DNA of 12,007 nucleotides, taken from assembly GCA_011322755.1 (NCBI GenBank), contig DRLZ01000071.1, forward strand, positions 1-12,007. Reading direction: 5' to 3'. The stretch is from Crenotrichaceae bacterium (GTDB taxonomy: Bacteria > Pseudomonadota > Gammaproteobacteria > Methylococcales > DRLZ01). Below, piece after piece: positions 1-7,516 of the stretch. How positions within the stretch are numbered: position 1 is the first letter of the stretch; every line of letters begins with the position of its first letter. Below the pieces are notes generated by a model. The model ran no database searches, was not told the origin of the DNA, and saw nothing but the letters and a program-made list of their open reading frames with translations. The translations under genes were made by a program, and so were the position numbers.

Positions 1-1
1 G

Positions 2-166
2 GTTTTTGCCTTTGTTTTCAGGGTGATATTGCCGATAATGAGCGCTGATTATTACACAGTATGGATTGGTGTTTCTCAACTCTTATGGTCGTGTAGTTTT
101 TTGCTGTTCCTCATTATCTATACGCCGATGTTGTTTGCTAAAAGACTGGATGGAAAATTCGGATAA
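2..166 (+). CDS. NnrS-family membrane protein, C-terminal fragment
   Basis: This is the last 54 codons of a gene that begins before the window; the reading frame is open from base 2 and stops at 164-166. The fragment has one strongly hydrophobic segment (about residues 22-42, around WIGVSQLLW and FLLFLIIYTPML), followed by a short tail ending KRLDGKFG. NnrS-family multi-pass membrane proteins, haem/copper-containing proteins linked to nitric oxide response, commonly end with a Trp-containing helix, a YAPxL-like stretch and a (R)xDGKxG tail, and this end matches that pattern. It converges with the sulfite-reductase unit on the other strand. The family call rests on about 50 residues recalled from pattern; another polytopic protein is possible. 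No U-rich terminator hairpin is obvious after the stop. Confidence 0.62.
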   Translation, partial: VFAFVFRVILPIMSADYYTVWIGVSQLLWSCSFLLFLIIYTPMLFAKRLDGKFG

Positions 167-277
167 CTGGCGTGTCGGTCATTGGCTGAGATGAAAGCGA
201 TCAGTGAGTTGCTGTGTAAACAGGTGGATACAATCCTGGATTTGCAAGCATGAGTGAGAATGACAGAAAGTACCTGT

Positions 278-712
278 CTACTGGTATCTCACGCTGAAGC
301 GTTCCAATGTCTGTTGAATGGCTGGTTCAGAAACTGTATCGGGTAATTCAAAGCTGTCGACACCGACATGTTGCAGATAATACATCTGGTCGGTCAGGAA
401 GTTTCCAATTGCACGTATTTCACCCTGATAGCCTTTGCGACGCAGAATTTTTGCAAAGGAAAAAACCCGACCGTCTGCAAGTACCGGAAATTCAATGACA
501 ATCAGCTGAAGCTGATCAAGATTGTTTTCAATTTGCGTAAAATCACTCTCAGGTAACAGGCGCACGCCGACAGGATCTTCTCTGTCCTCAAACTCTTTGT
601 GTTCAGCGACCCAGCGTTCGAGTGGAAGCGTTACCCAGCCGTTGTCCGGGATCACTTCTGTTTCGAGGTGAAGCCATTGGTTATTACAGATTTTGCTGTT
701 TTTAACTAACAT
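278..712 (-). CDS. DUF934 protein, sulfite-reductase partner
   Basis: A 144-residue soluble protein matching the DUF934 family over its whole length. Visible hallmarks are an N-terminal W-rich stretch (WLHLETE, about 14-20), the VTLPLERW segment (27-34), GVRLLPESD (49-57), the central VIEFPVLADGRVFSFAKILR block (72-91), GEIRAIGNFLTDQMYYLQ (96-113), and the FELPD and RFSVRYQ end. In DUF934 proteins the central block and the R-A-x-G-D/N segment are the most conserved parts. The family is typically encoded beside CysI-like reductases and CysH and is assumed to help assimilatory sulfite reduction; its biochemical role is not known to me. It lies 32 bp downstream of the reductase on the same strand, so co-transcription is likely. 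The start is an ATG at 710-712 with no strong Shine-Dalgarno sequence. Confidence 0.85.
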   Translation of the reverse strand: MLVKNSKICNNQWLHLETEVIPDNGWVTLPLERWVAEHKEFEDREDPVGVRLLPESDFTQIENNLDQLQLIVIEFPVLADGRVFSFAKILRRKGYQGEIRAIGNFLTDQMYYLQHVGVDSFELPDTVSEPAIQQTLERFSVRYQ

Positions 713-744
713 TTAACGATGTCTCAACTTGGATAAAAGTGGAA

Positions 745-2397
745 TCAAGCATAGATTTTTTCTTTGAATGGGTTTACTCCGACCCGTTTGATCGTTGCCA
801 GAAAAGATTCATCATCACTGAGTCGCTGTTCAACATAGGTATTGAGTATTGTTCCGATTGTTTCAACCACATCAGTTTTTGCAATTGCAGGGCCGAGTCG
901 TTCACCGAGCCGCGCATCATTTTCTGATGAGCCGCCAAGCGTTAGCTGATACCACTCCTCGCCTTTTTTATCCACGCCAAGAATGCCGATGTGACCAACA
1001 CTATGATGACCGCAACCGTTCATGCAACCGGACATATTAAGTTTGATGTCGCCGAGGTCGTAAACATAATCCATATCGTCCAGTAATTGAAAAATGTCTT
1101 TAGCAATTGAAATCGAGCTGGCATTGGCCAGGCCGCAAAAATCCAGTCCTGGGCAGCAAATCATATCATTTGTTGTTGCGATGTTGGGGTTTGCCAGATT
1201 CTGCGCATCGAGTTTTTGCCATAATTCAAACAAATGATTTTGCTGAACGTCCGCCAGCACAAGATTTTGACGATGTGTTGTTCTGATTTCACCATAACTG
1301 TATTGGTCTGCCAGATCAGCAACCAGATCCATTTGTTGGTCTGTAATATCGCCAGGAGCGATGCCGGGTATTTTCAGGGAGATAAATACAATTTTATATC
1401 CAGCGATTTTATGAGCATGGGTATTGTGTTGTAACCAAGTCGCAAAAGCTGGAAACGCGGCTTGGCGTTGTAACAGGGCTTGTTCATCGACAACGATATG
1501 AGTGTCATATTCGGGCATGGTGAAACGTGACTGAACACGTTCAATCATATCATTAGTCAGCAGATTGTCATTTTTGACCTGTTGCCACTCATCTTCAACC
1601 TGTTTGCGAAATGTTTCAATTTCGGTCTCGCGCACCAGAATTTTAATTCTCGCCTTGTACTTGTTATCTCTGCGACCATACAGGTTATAGATACGCAGAA
1701 TAGCTTCCAGATAGGAAAGCAGGTATCGCTTTTCAATAAAAGGTCGAATGACTTGACCAATCACAGGTGTTCTTCCCAGGCCGCCGCCGATAAGCACTTC
1801 AAAGCCTGTTTCGCCTTGCTGGTTTGTAACCATGTGCAAGCCAATGTCATGTACCTGGGTTGCTGCGCGATCCTTTTCAGAACCGCTGACAGCAATTTTG
1901 AATTTACGCGGTAGATACATAAATTCAGGATGCAGTGTAGACCACTGCCGAATCAGCTCACAATAGACGCGTGGATCTTCTATTTCATCCGGAGTAACAC
2001 CAGCCATCGGATCAGATGTGGTATTACGAATACAGTTACCGCTGGATTGTATGCCATGCATTTGTACACTGGCGAGTTCAGCCAGTATGTCTGGGACACG
2101 TTCGAGTTCCGGCCAGTTAAACTGAAAGTTCTGGCGAGTGGTTACGTGAGCATAATTTTTATCATAATCACGACTGATAGAAGCGAGTTTACGCATTTGT
2201 TTTGAAGAAAGCAGGCCATAAGGCACGTTTATGCGCAACATGGGTGCATGCTTTTGAATATACAGACCATTCATTAAACGCAGAGGACGAAACTGCTCTT
2301 CTGCAAGCTGTCCGTTCAGGAAGCGCTCAGTCTGGTTTCTGAATTCAGCGACTCGTTCGTTAAGCAGCGTTTGGTCAAGCGTGTTGTATTGGTACAT
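745..2397 (-). CDS. cysI: sulfite reductase hemoprotein (CysI-type, siroheme/4Fe-4S)
   Basis: A 550-residue cytoplasmic enzyme predicted to carry out the six-electron reduction of sulfite to sulfide in cysteine biosynthesis. It has the twofold ferredoxin-like/catalytic architecture of siroheme reductases. The iron-sulfur cluster and siroheme ligands are C415-x5-C421 (CPGLDFC) and C458-x3-C462 (CMNGC). Anion-binding positions are visible: R88 in TTRQNF, R124 in CIRN, and K165 and K167 in YLPRKFK. A Lys-x-Lys at the last site is the sulfite-reductase pattern; plant-type nitrite reductases have Lys-x-Asn there, so sulfite is favoured over nitrite. No flavoprotein (CysJ) gene is in the window, so electrons may come from ferredoxin or a distant CysJ. 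The DUF934 gene follows after 32 bp. The ATG at 2395-2397 has no clear ribosome-binding site, but the N-terminal YQYN...ERVAEFRNQ matches the usual family start. Confidence 0.93.
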   Translation of the reverse strand: MYQYNTLDQTLLNERVAEFRNQTERFLNGQLAEEQFRPLRLMNGLYIQKHAPMLRINVPYGLLSSKQMRKLASISRDYDKNYAHVTTRQNFQFNWPELERVPDILAELASVQMHGIQSSGNCIRNTTSDPMAGVTPDEIEDPRVYCELIRQWSTLHPEFMYLPRKFKIAVSGSEKDRAATQVHDIGLHMVTNQQGETGFEVLIGGGLGRTPVIGQVIRPFIEKRYLLSYLEAILRIYNLYGRRDNKYKARIKILVRETEIETFRKQVEDEWQQVKNDNLLTNDMIERVQSRFTMPEYDTHIVVDEQALLQRQAAFPAFATWLQHNTHAHKIAGYKIVFISLKIPGIAPGDITDQQMDLVADLADQYSYGEIRTTHRQNLVLADVQQNHLFELWQKLDAQNLANPNIATTNDMICCPGLDFCGLANASSISIAKDIFQLLDDMDYVYDLGDIKLNMSGCMNGCGHHSVGHIGILGVDKKGEEWYQLTLGGSSENDARLGERLGPAIAKTDVVETIGTILNTYVEQRLSDDESFLATIKRVGVNPFKEKIYA

Positions 2398-2931
2398 ATT
2401 TATGTTCGGTTGTATTCGACTGCGAACAGAGCGTGTATGCCCTGATTACAGTCAGTTGAGCGTGTTGTTGTTGATATTCTGCTAGCTGGAAATTAAAACG
2501 GTGTAATGATAGCAAGGTACGCCGGTATCATCGTTTAATTATTTGTTTCTGTATTGATCATTATCTTTGTTGTGTCATTCTATTTTTGTTAGCAAGTCTA
2601 TCACGTTCGTTCTTAGCGAGCTGTGCTGATCTATGTCAGACTATCACAGAGGCGCAAGCACTTAATAACCAAAAAACATTAAAAATATACTTTTAATATT
2701 TATATGGAATAAATGGGTGAAATTATAGCATAATTTTTAGTCGCAGCTGAAATGACTTGGTTCACCAAACTAACGGGAAGTTCTAATTCAGTTCGATAGA
2801 GAAGGAAATTTTGAATTATACTAGAGGTTTTGAGTTTGTAGTTTGACATGACGGATTGAAAACACAATCTGCTTCACGGACATAAATCAACAGATCTGCA
2901 TGACACTGGTTGTGCAACAGGCTAAGGCAAT
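2398..2931. other. 534-bp gene-free divergent intergenic region
   Basis: This lies between the 5' ends of cysI (leftward) and nhaD (rightward) and should hold both promoters. The middle (about 2665-2740) is markedly A+T-rich and contains a perfect 7-bp inverted repeat, ATTAAAA (2678-2684) and TTTTAAT (2691-2697), separated by six bases. A perfect -35 hexamer TTGACA sits at 2843-2848, but no good -10 follows at 16-18 bp. Just before nhaD are small inverted repeats (ATCTG/CAGAT near 2867-2895 and CTGGTTGTGCAACAG near 2905-2919). I found no convincing open reading frame, CysB site or known riboswitch. It is long for a compact bacterial genome, so a small RNA or long leader cannot be excluded. 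Confidence 0.5.
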
Positions 2932-4338
2932 ATGAAAGAGGGAACCACTTTGTTTAAGATACTCACGCTATTATTTACAGGCATGCTGATTCCAGAACTG
3001 GCACTGGCAGAAGATTTACCGATTTTGGGGTTAACAGGCACTGAACGGGGAATTTACTGTGTGCTGATTTTCATAATAGCCTATGTGTTTGTTGCAACGG
3101 AAGAATTTACTGGATTAAGCAAGTCCAAGCCAGTTATTCTCGCAGCCGGAATTATCTGGGCAAGTGTTGCTGTGATGGCAAATCAGCAAGGGGTTGATGG
3201 TTACGAAATAGAACGAGCTGTCATGCATAATCTTGAAGAGTATGCGGCACTCATGTTGTTTTTGTTGGTTGCTATCAGCTATGTCAATGCAATGACTGAG
3301 CGGAATGTTTTCGAGGCATTGCGCTCCTGGCTTGTGCGCAGGAATTTTGGTTATCGAAAATTATTCTGGATTACCGGCGGGATTACTTTTTTTCTGTCGG
3401 CAATTGCTGATAACCTGACCTCTGCTTTGCTGGTTGGTGCTGTGGTGATGGCAGTTGGGCACGGTAATGTGAAGTTTGTCACCTTGGGTTTGCTTAATCT
3501 GGTGTTGGCGGCAAATGCAGGTGGGGCATTTAGCCCGTTTGGTGATTTAACCACGTTAATGGTCTGGCAATCAGGTGAGGTTGAATTTTTTGAGTTTTTC
3601 GCCTTGTTTGTTCCTTCTGTCGTGAACTATCTTGTACCAGCGTTTTTTATGATCAGAGCTGTTCCTGACGAACAACCAGAACCAATTCACGAAGAAGAAG
3701 TGGCATTAAAGCGTGGCGCTATAAGCGTATGTATCTTGTTTCTTATCACCATCGGATTAGCAGTCAGTTTCGAGAATTTTCTCCATGTACCACCGTTTCT
3801 GGGGATGATGACTGGTTTTTCTTTATTAATGTTGTTTTATTATTTTCTCAACAAAGATATTCACAGCCGGATTATTCTGCCAAAACCAGTTCAGGATGAG
3901 CCAGATAATGTAGATATTTTTGATGCAGTCAAAGATGCAGAGTGGGATACTTTGCTGTTTTTCTTTGGTGTTGTTTTTGCCGTTGGTGGGTTGGGTTATA
4001 TTGGTTACTTGCAACTCGCGTCACATGCCATGTACGGTACCTTGGGAGATACAGGTGCAAATGTTCTGGTCGGATTGCTATCAGCGATTATTGACAATAT
4101 ACCGGTGATGTTTGCCGTACTCAATATGGGACATGAGATGGATTTGTATCAATGGTTGCTGGTTACACTGACGGCAGGTGTTGGCGGCTCGCTGTTGGCA
4201 ATAGGTTCTGCTGCGGGTGTCGCGTTGATGGGGCAATCAAAAGGTATGTACACTTTTTTTAGTCACATGCGTTGGACTCCGGTGATATTTCTGGGCTATA
4301 TTGCCAGTATCTTTGCTCATTACCTGATTAATGGCTAG
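2932..4338 (+). CDS. nhaD: NhaD-type Na+/H+ antiporter
   Basis: A 468-residue inner-membrane antiporter of the NhaD/ArsB-like ion transporter superfamily, predicted to expel Na+ (or Li+) in exchange for H+. Residues 1-27 resemble a signal peptide (hydrophobic core, then ALA-ED). About 11-12 membrane segments follow. The family's conserved ion-path motifs are present: SAIADNLTSALL (156-167, D160/N161), NAGGAFSPFGDLTT (195-208, D205), SAIIDNIPVMFA (384-395, D388/N389) and GVGGSLLAIGSAAGVA (416-431). The charged cytoplasmic loop around 245-260 is typical. The start ATG at 2932 follows TAAGG at a suitable distance. It stands alone, divergent from cysI and 317 bp before the next gene. NhaD proteins are frequent in marine, halophilic and alkaliphilic Gammaproteobacteria. 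Regulation by salt or pH is inferred only from family knowledge. Confidence 0.93.
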   Translation: MKEGTTLFKILTLLFTGMLIPELALAEDLPILGLTGTERGIYCVLIFIIAYVFVATEEFTGLSKSKPVILAAGIIWASVAVMANQQGVDGYEIERAVMHNLEEYAALMLFLLVAISYVNAMTERNVFEALRSWLVRRNFGYRKLFWITGGITFFLSAIADNLTSALLVGAVVMAVGHGNVKFVTLGLLNLVLAANAGGAFSPFGDLTTLMVWQSGEVEFFEFFALFVPSVVNYLVPAFFMIRAVPDEQPEPIHEEEVALKRGAISVCILFLITIGLAVSFENFLHVPPFLGMMTGFSLLMLFYYFLNKDIHSRIILPKPVQDEPDNVDIFDAVKDAEWDTLLFFFGVVFAVGGLGYIGYLQLASHAMYGTLGDTGANVLVGLLSAIIDNIPVMFAVLNMGHEMDLYQWLLVTLTAGVGGSLLAIGSAAGVALMGQSKGMYTFFSHMRWTPVIFLGYIASIFAHYLING

Positions 4339-4655
4339 TTAATTTCTTTATACTGTCGGTAACACCGTTTCTATGATAAAGCGATTTCATAAAAATGTTG
4401 TTTTGGTTGGTTTGACTATTCACAATGTGAGATCAAACGATCCCTTTTTTAGCAGACTATCTGAAGCCGGGCATGTTGATATTGGCGAACTGTATTCGTC
4501 AATTCACTGTTTTATTAAGAATCTATCGGATCCTGGTCAAATGATTTTGTAAAGACCTAGTGCTTTTTCAATCTTCAGCTATATTTCATCTAGGAACTTT
4601 TCAATAGAAAACTATGGCGATTGTTGTTCGCCTTTATGATTATGAGGTTTAGGTA
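4339..4655. other. 317-bp intergenic region with leader candidates
   Basis: The gap between nhaD and the exported PPC protein holds no convincing gene. Just after nhaD a weak CGGT-AAC-ACCG hairpin is present (about 4358-4368), and further on GATC-AAAC-GATC (4431-4442) is followed by a run of six T (4445-4450). Either could be a poor terminator, but both stems are only 4 bp. Near the right end a 5-bp hairpin and a 12-codon reading frame precede the next gene and are listed separately. I could not place a good sigma70 promoter for the downstream gene. Confidence 0.4.
4614..4652 (+). promoter_or_regulatory. possible leader: 12-codon ORF and hairpin before the PPC gene
   Basis: An ATG at 4614 opens a 12-codon frame (MAIVVRLYDYEV) that stops at 4650-4652, three bases before the ATG of the PPC gene. 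Inside it GGCGA (4616-4620) can pair with TCGCC (4628-4632) around a seven-base loop, and TTTAT follows the stem. The GAGG at 4644-4647 that probably serves as ribosome-binding site for the main gene lies within the tiny frame. This could be a leader peptide or RNA fold that tunes translation of the exported protein. A frame this short is easily produced by chance, and it has no clear ribosome-binding site of its own. Confidence 0.25.
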
Positions 4656-6161
4656 ATGCGAAAAAAGTTATTATTAACAATCGCGGTTGTTAGCGTGCTT
4701 GGGGTGAATACCTCGGCTCAAGCTTTGGGCTGGGAAGATGCCAAGTCATTGTTTGATGCTCCAGTGACGTCCACTAACGGAAACGGTACTGGTACTGGTA
4801 CTGGTACTGGTACTGGTACTGGTACTGGTACTGGTACTAATGGGATACCGATCGTTGATGATACTCAATTACCAGGTGAAAGTGAGCCAAATAACTCTGC
4901 TGTAAGTGCTGATCCCATCGCATCAGGAGTTCAGTTTACAGGTCAATTATTTTCTGGTGCAGATCAGGACTGGTTTCGTTTTGAGACTACACAGAATAAT
5001 GAAATTGTAACCATTGAGACATCTGAAGCCAGCGGTTCATGGACTCTGACCATGGTTGACAGGGCAGGCAACACAATCGCCAGTGCTGTGAACGCAACGT
5101 CAGTGGGTGATCGTCTGGGGACTAATGATCCAAGATTTAAATTATCAGTGACTGCAGAACGGGCTGGAACGTATTACCTGCTGGTTAGACCTGCGCCAGA
5201 TACAGTGGCAGCAGATGGCTCGCCAATTACTGACACTTTTGTGGACGCAGTTTATCGAATAACGGTGACGCTGAGTGATCCTACGAATCCTGATAACCCG
5301 GTCGTTGATTCTAACTTTAATGATGTAGAAACTGAGCCAAACAACGGTTTTGATAATGATGGAACTGTAAGAACTGATCCTTTAGCGTCCGGTAAAATAT
5401 TGTTGGCGCAGCTATTGAGCGGCGGTGATGAAGACTGGTTTGAAATTCAAAGTCCAGGAAACGAGATTATTGATATAGATTTTTGCGGAACAGGTACTCC
5501 ATGTGAGGGCCAGGATAATCGCATCGTTATTGTTCTGAAGAAAGAGTTTCTTACTGATCAGGCCATAAATGAGCTTATTAATGGTATTGATCCTATTCCA
5601 GCTGATTGGGGTATAGCTAGTACTAACCAGATCAGAGGGAGAAGAATATTTGCAATTGAGTACTTAAGTACGGTTGGTGCACTTCGAAGTGCTGTCGCGG
5701 GTAAGCTTCATCCAGATTTTGGGCAAGCCAACCAGTTACAAATTGGTATTGATGAGCCAGGCACTTATTACTTTGTGGTCGCTGGTAAGTTGCAAAGAGA
5801 TGGAAATGGCGGCATTGATACACATATCACAACTCAAATCATAACTGGAGAAACAGACCCGGTGACTGGTATTACACAGGAATCTGTATTAGTAACTGAA
5901 GGGCCATTTGTTATTTTTGATGCATTTAATGACGACCAATATGCAATTCGCATTAGACGTACTAGCTTAGCTCCGCATACACCGGGTACGCCAGCTTTTG
6001 CCGCAGAGCGTGAGCGCTCCAGGTTTGATAATGCCACCAGTATTATCCATATTCCAGAACTGGAAATTAATGGTGCTGTGTTTGAGGCCGAGCTAATCCA
6101 TCGTGATGATGATGAGCGTAATTTGTATGAGCTGTTACAGCTGAGAGAGATTGTTCAGTAA
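4656..6161 (+). CDS. exported protein with Gly-Thr repeat and two PPC-like modules
   Basis: A 501-residue protein of unknown function. Residues 1-23 form a signal peptide (MRKK, hydrophobic core, AQA cleavage motif at 21-23), so it is exported. A flexible linker follows, with nine Gly-Thr dipeptides (44-61) encoded by nine exact GGTACT units. Two modules then resemble bacterial pre-peptidase C-terminal (PPC) beta-sandwich domains. The first runs about 75-208 (ESEPNN, DQDWFRF at 103-109, AGTYYLLV at 170-177). The second runs about 225-436 (ETEPNN, DEDWFEI at 258-264, PGTYYFVV at 368-375). The second has extra insertions and the only cysteine pair (C277, C283), a likely disulfide. The last 45 residues (IPELEINGAVFEAEL) look like a small extra beta module. 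No protease or other catalytic domain is visible, so a surface or periplasmic binding or structural role is only a guess. GAGG at 4644-4647 supports the start, and a strong terminator follows. Confidence 0.82.
   Translation: MRKKLLLTIAVVSVLGVNTSAQALGWEDAKSLFDAPVTSTNGNGTGTGTGTGTGTGTGTGTNGIPIVDDTQLPGESEPNNSAVSADPIASGVQFTGQLFSGADQDWFRFETTQNNEIVTIETSEASGSWTLTMVDRAGNTIASAVNATSVGDRLGTNDPRFKLSVTAERAGTYYLLVRPAPDTVAADGSPITDTFVDAVYRITVTLSDPTNPDNPVVDSNFNDVETEPNNGFDNDGTVRTDPLASGKILLAQLLSGGDEDWFEIQSPGNEIIDIDFCGTGTPCEGQDNRIVIVLKKEFLTDQAINELINGIDPIPADWGIASTNQIRGRRIFAIEYLSTVGALRSAVAGKLHPDFGQANQLQIGIDEPGTYYFVVAGKLQRDGNGGIDTHITTQIITGETDPVTGITQESVLVTEGPFVIFDAFNDDQYAIRIRRTSLAPHTPGTPAFAAERERSRFDNATSIIHIPELEINGAVFEAELIHRDDDERNLYELLQLREIVQ
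4785..4838 (+). repeat. (GGTACT)9 in-frame hexanucleotide tandem repeat
   Basis: Nine perfect copies of GGTACT (54 bp) encode nine Gly-Thr dipeptides in the linker just after the signal peptide of the PPC protein. A diverged unit GGAAAC (Gly-Asn) precedes the array, and AATGGG follows it. Because the unit is six bases, gain or loss of a copy would change linker length by two residues without a frameshift. The absence of any synonymous change between units suggests recent expansion or active slippage (inference). Confidence 0.97.
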
Positions 6162-6196
6162 TAATTCATACGAATCAAAATTACTGATTGATCCTG

Positions 6197-6244
6197 CCGC
6201 CACCGGGATGAGTTGATTATAACTCATCCCGGTGGCGGTTTTTT
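6197..6244 (+). terminator. strong intrinsic terminator after the PPC gene
   Basis: A perfect 18-bp inverted repeat pairs 6197-6214 with 6221-6238 around a six-base loop (GATTAT). It is G+C-rich at the base (CCGCCACCGGG) and is followed at once by six T (6239-6244). It lies 35 bp past the stop of the PPC gene. It is convergent with ampG, whose stop is at 6272-6274. Read on the minus strand the stem is not followed by a T-run, so it is primarily a terminator for rightward transcription. Confidence 0.95.
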
Positions 6245-6271
6245 ATTGACTCTGAGTTTGATCAGTCTTTG

Positions 6272-7516
6272 TTAGCGTCTTAAACGCAATAACAGTAACA
6301 GCCCTGGAATTGCGGCTGCTGTGCAGATTAAAAAAAACTGTTGCCATCCAAAGAGTTCTGCAATTTTTCCGGTTGGAACGGCTATCAGCACACGTGGAAC
6401 GCCCATCAGACTTGAAAGTAATGCGTATTGTGTTGCTGAAAAACGCTTGTCTGTCTGGCTTGCCATATAGGCAATAAATGCGGCTGTTCCCATGCCACCG
6501 GAAATATTTTCAAAACTAATCACGGCGGCGAGACCGGTCATCGATGCACCGATGTTGGCAAGTACAGCAAACCCAGCTGTTGAAACAGCTTGAAGGATTC
6601 CGAATAGCCAAAGCGCTGCGTAGATTCCTATGCGTAATATCAGAATGCCCCCAAGTATCCCACCTAAAATAGTTGCCCAGAAACCGAACAGTTTCACAAT
6701 CGCTGCAATTTCTGTTTTGCTGAAACCGATGTCCAGATAAAAAGGCATGGTCATATGGCTTGCCATGGTGTCTCCTGATTTATATAAAACAATGAACAAT
6801 AAAATCAGCACAGCGTCTTTACGCTTTAAAAATTCGACAAAAGGTTGTACCACAGCTTGATTCAGTGTTTTTGGCTGATCAGGATGCGGAGCTGGTTCTG
6901 CTGCCAATAGTGTTACAGGTATTGCGGTAGCCATAACTGCAGCCATTCCCAGGTACATGGTGTGGAAGCCTGTCATGTCAGCAATAATCAACCCTCCCCC
7001 AGAAGCCAGCAGCATACCGACACGATAGCCATTCACATAGAAAGACGCAGCCAATCCTTGCTCCGAATCTGTCAGGCTCTCACGTCGATAAGCATCAATG
7101 ACAGCATCCTGGGTTGCTGAGAAAAAAGCGATGATCATTGCGCAGACTGCCACCATTGTTGTCGATAAGGCTGGGTTTGTATAAGCCAGAGCAACAAGCG
7201 AGATGACAAGCAATAGTTGAGCGATCAGTAACCAGCTGCGTCGGCGCCCGAGTCGAGTAGGTGAGAAGCGATCAAGCAGTGGCGCCCATAAGAATTTTAA
7301 GGTATACGGTAGTCCAACCAGCGCAAATACGCCAATGGTCGCTAGGTCGATACCGGATTCACGCATCCATGCCTGTAAAACAGATCCAGTTAACAGTAGC
7401 GGCAGCCCTGCATAAAATCCCATGATGCCAGCGACTAGCATGCGCAGGCTGAAAATTGATTGAAAAGTTGTTCGCCGGCTTCCGAGTGTTTCAATCGAAT
7501 TGTGTTTAGAACGCAT
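6272..7516 (-). CDS. ampG: AmpG-type muropeptide permease (MFS)
   Basis: An inner-membrane permease of the major facilitator superfamily predicted to import GlcNAc-anhydroMurNAc muropeptides for peptidoglycan recycling. It is 414 residues from the chosen ATG, with about 12 membrane segments, shorter than E. coli AmpG (491). AmpG-like hallmarks are GFYAGLPLLLTGSVLQAW (33-50), LVGLPYTLKFLWAPLLDR (66-83) followed by GRRRSW, the SATQDAVIDAYRRE block (133-146), and SFENISGGMGTAAFIAYM (334-351). The ATG at 7514-7516 lies inside the end of the exonuclease III gene and overlaps it by 11 bp, suggesting translational coupling; an in-frame TTG at 7526-7528 is a possible alternative. Neither start has a clear Shine-Dalgarno sequence. 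In species with AmpC/AmpR, AmpG affects beta-lactamase induction, but no ampC or ampR is seen here. The exact substrate is inferred from the family. Confidence 0.88.
   Translation of the reverse strand: MRSKHNSIETLGSRRTTFQSIFSLRMLVAGIMGFYAGLPLLLTGSVLQAWMRESGIDLATIGVFALVGLPYTLKFLWAPLLDRFSPTRLGRRRSWLLIAQLLLVISLVALAYTNPALSTTMVAVCAMIIAFFSATQDAVIDAYRRESLTDSEQGLAASFYVNGYRVGMLLASGGGLIIADMTGFHTMYLGMAAVMATAIPVTLLAAEPAPHPDQPKTLNQAVVQPFVEFLKRKDAVLILLFIVLYKSGDTMASHMTMPFYLDIGFSKTEIAAIVKLFGFWATILGGILGGILILRIGIYAALWLFGILQAVSTAGFAVLANIGASMTGLAAVISFENISGGMGTAAFIAYMASQTDKRFSATQYALLSSLMGVPRVLIAVPTGKIAELFGWQQFFLICTAAAIPGLLLLLRLRR

Noticed and set aside
191..253. A 20-codon ATG frame (MKAISELLCKQ...) in the gap after the NnrS-like gene
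   Set aside because: It is short, has no good ribosome-binding site and no recognisable relation; frames of this size arise by chance.
1582..1914. 110-codon open frame on the plus strand
   Set aside because: It lies antisense within the sulfite reductase gene, whose conserved motifs prove the minus-strand frame; the plus-strand product has no family-like pattern.
2554..2567. FNR/CRP-like site TTGATCATTATCTT
   Set aside because: Only the left half matches the TTGAT-N4-ATCAA consensus fully; the right half matches 3 of 5, expected by chance in A+T-rich DNA.
2843..2872. Perfect TTGACA as nhaD promoter
   Set aside because: No -10-like hexamer occurs 16-18 bp downstream (CAATCT or AATCTG only), so I did not call a promoter.
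4431..4450. GATC-AAAC-GATC followed by T6 as nhaD terminator
   Set aside because: The stem is only 4 bp and two bases separate it from the T-run; too weak to call.
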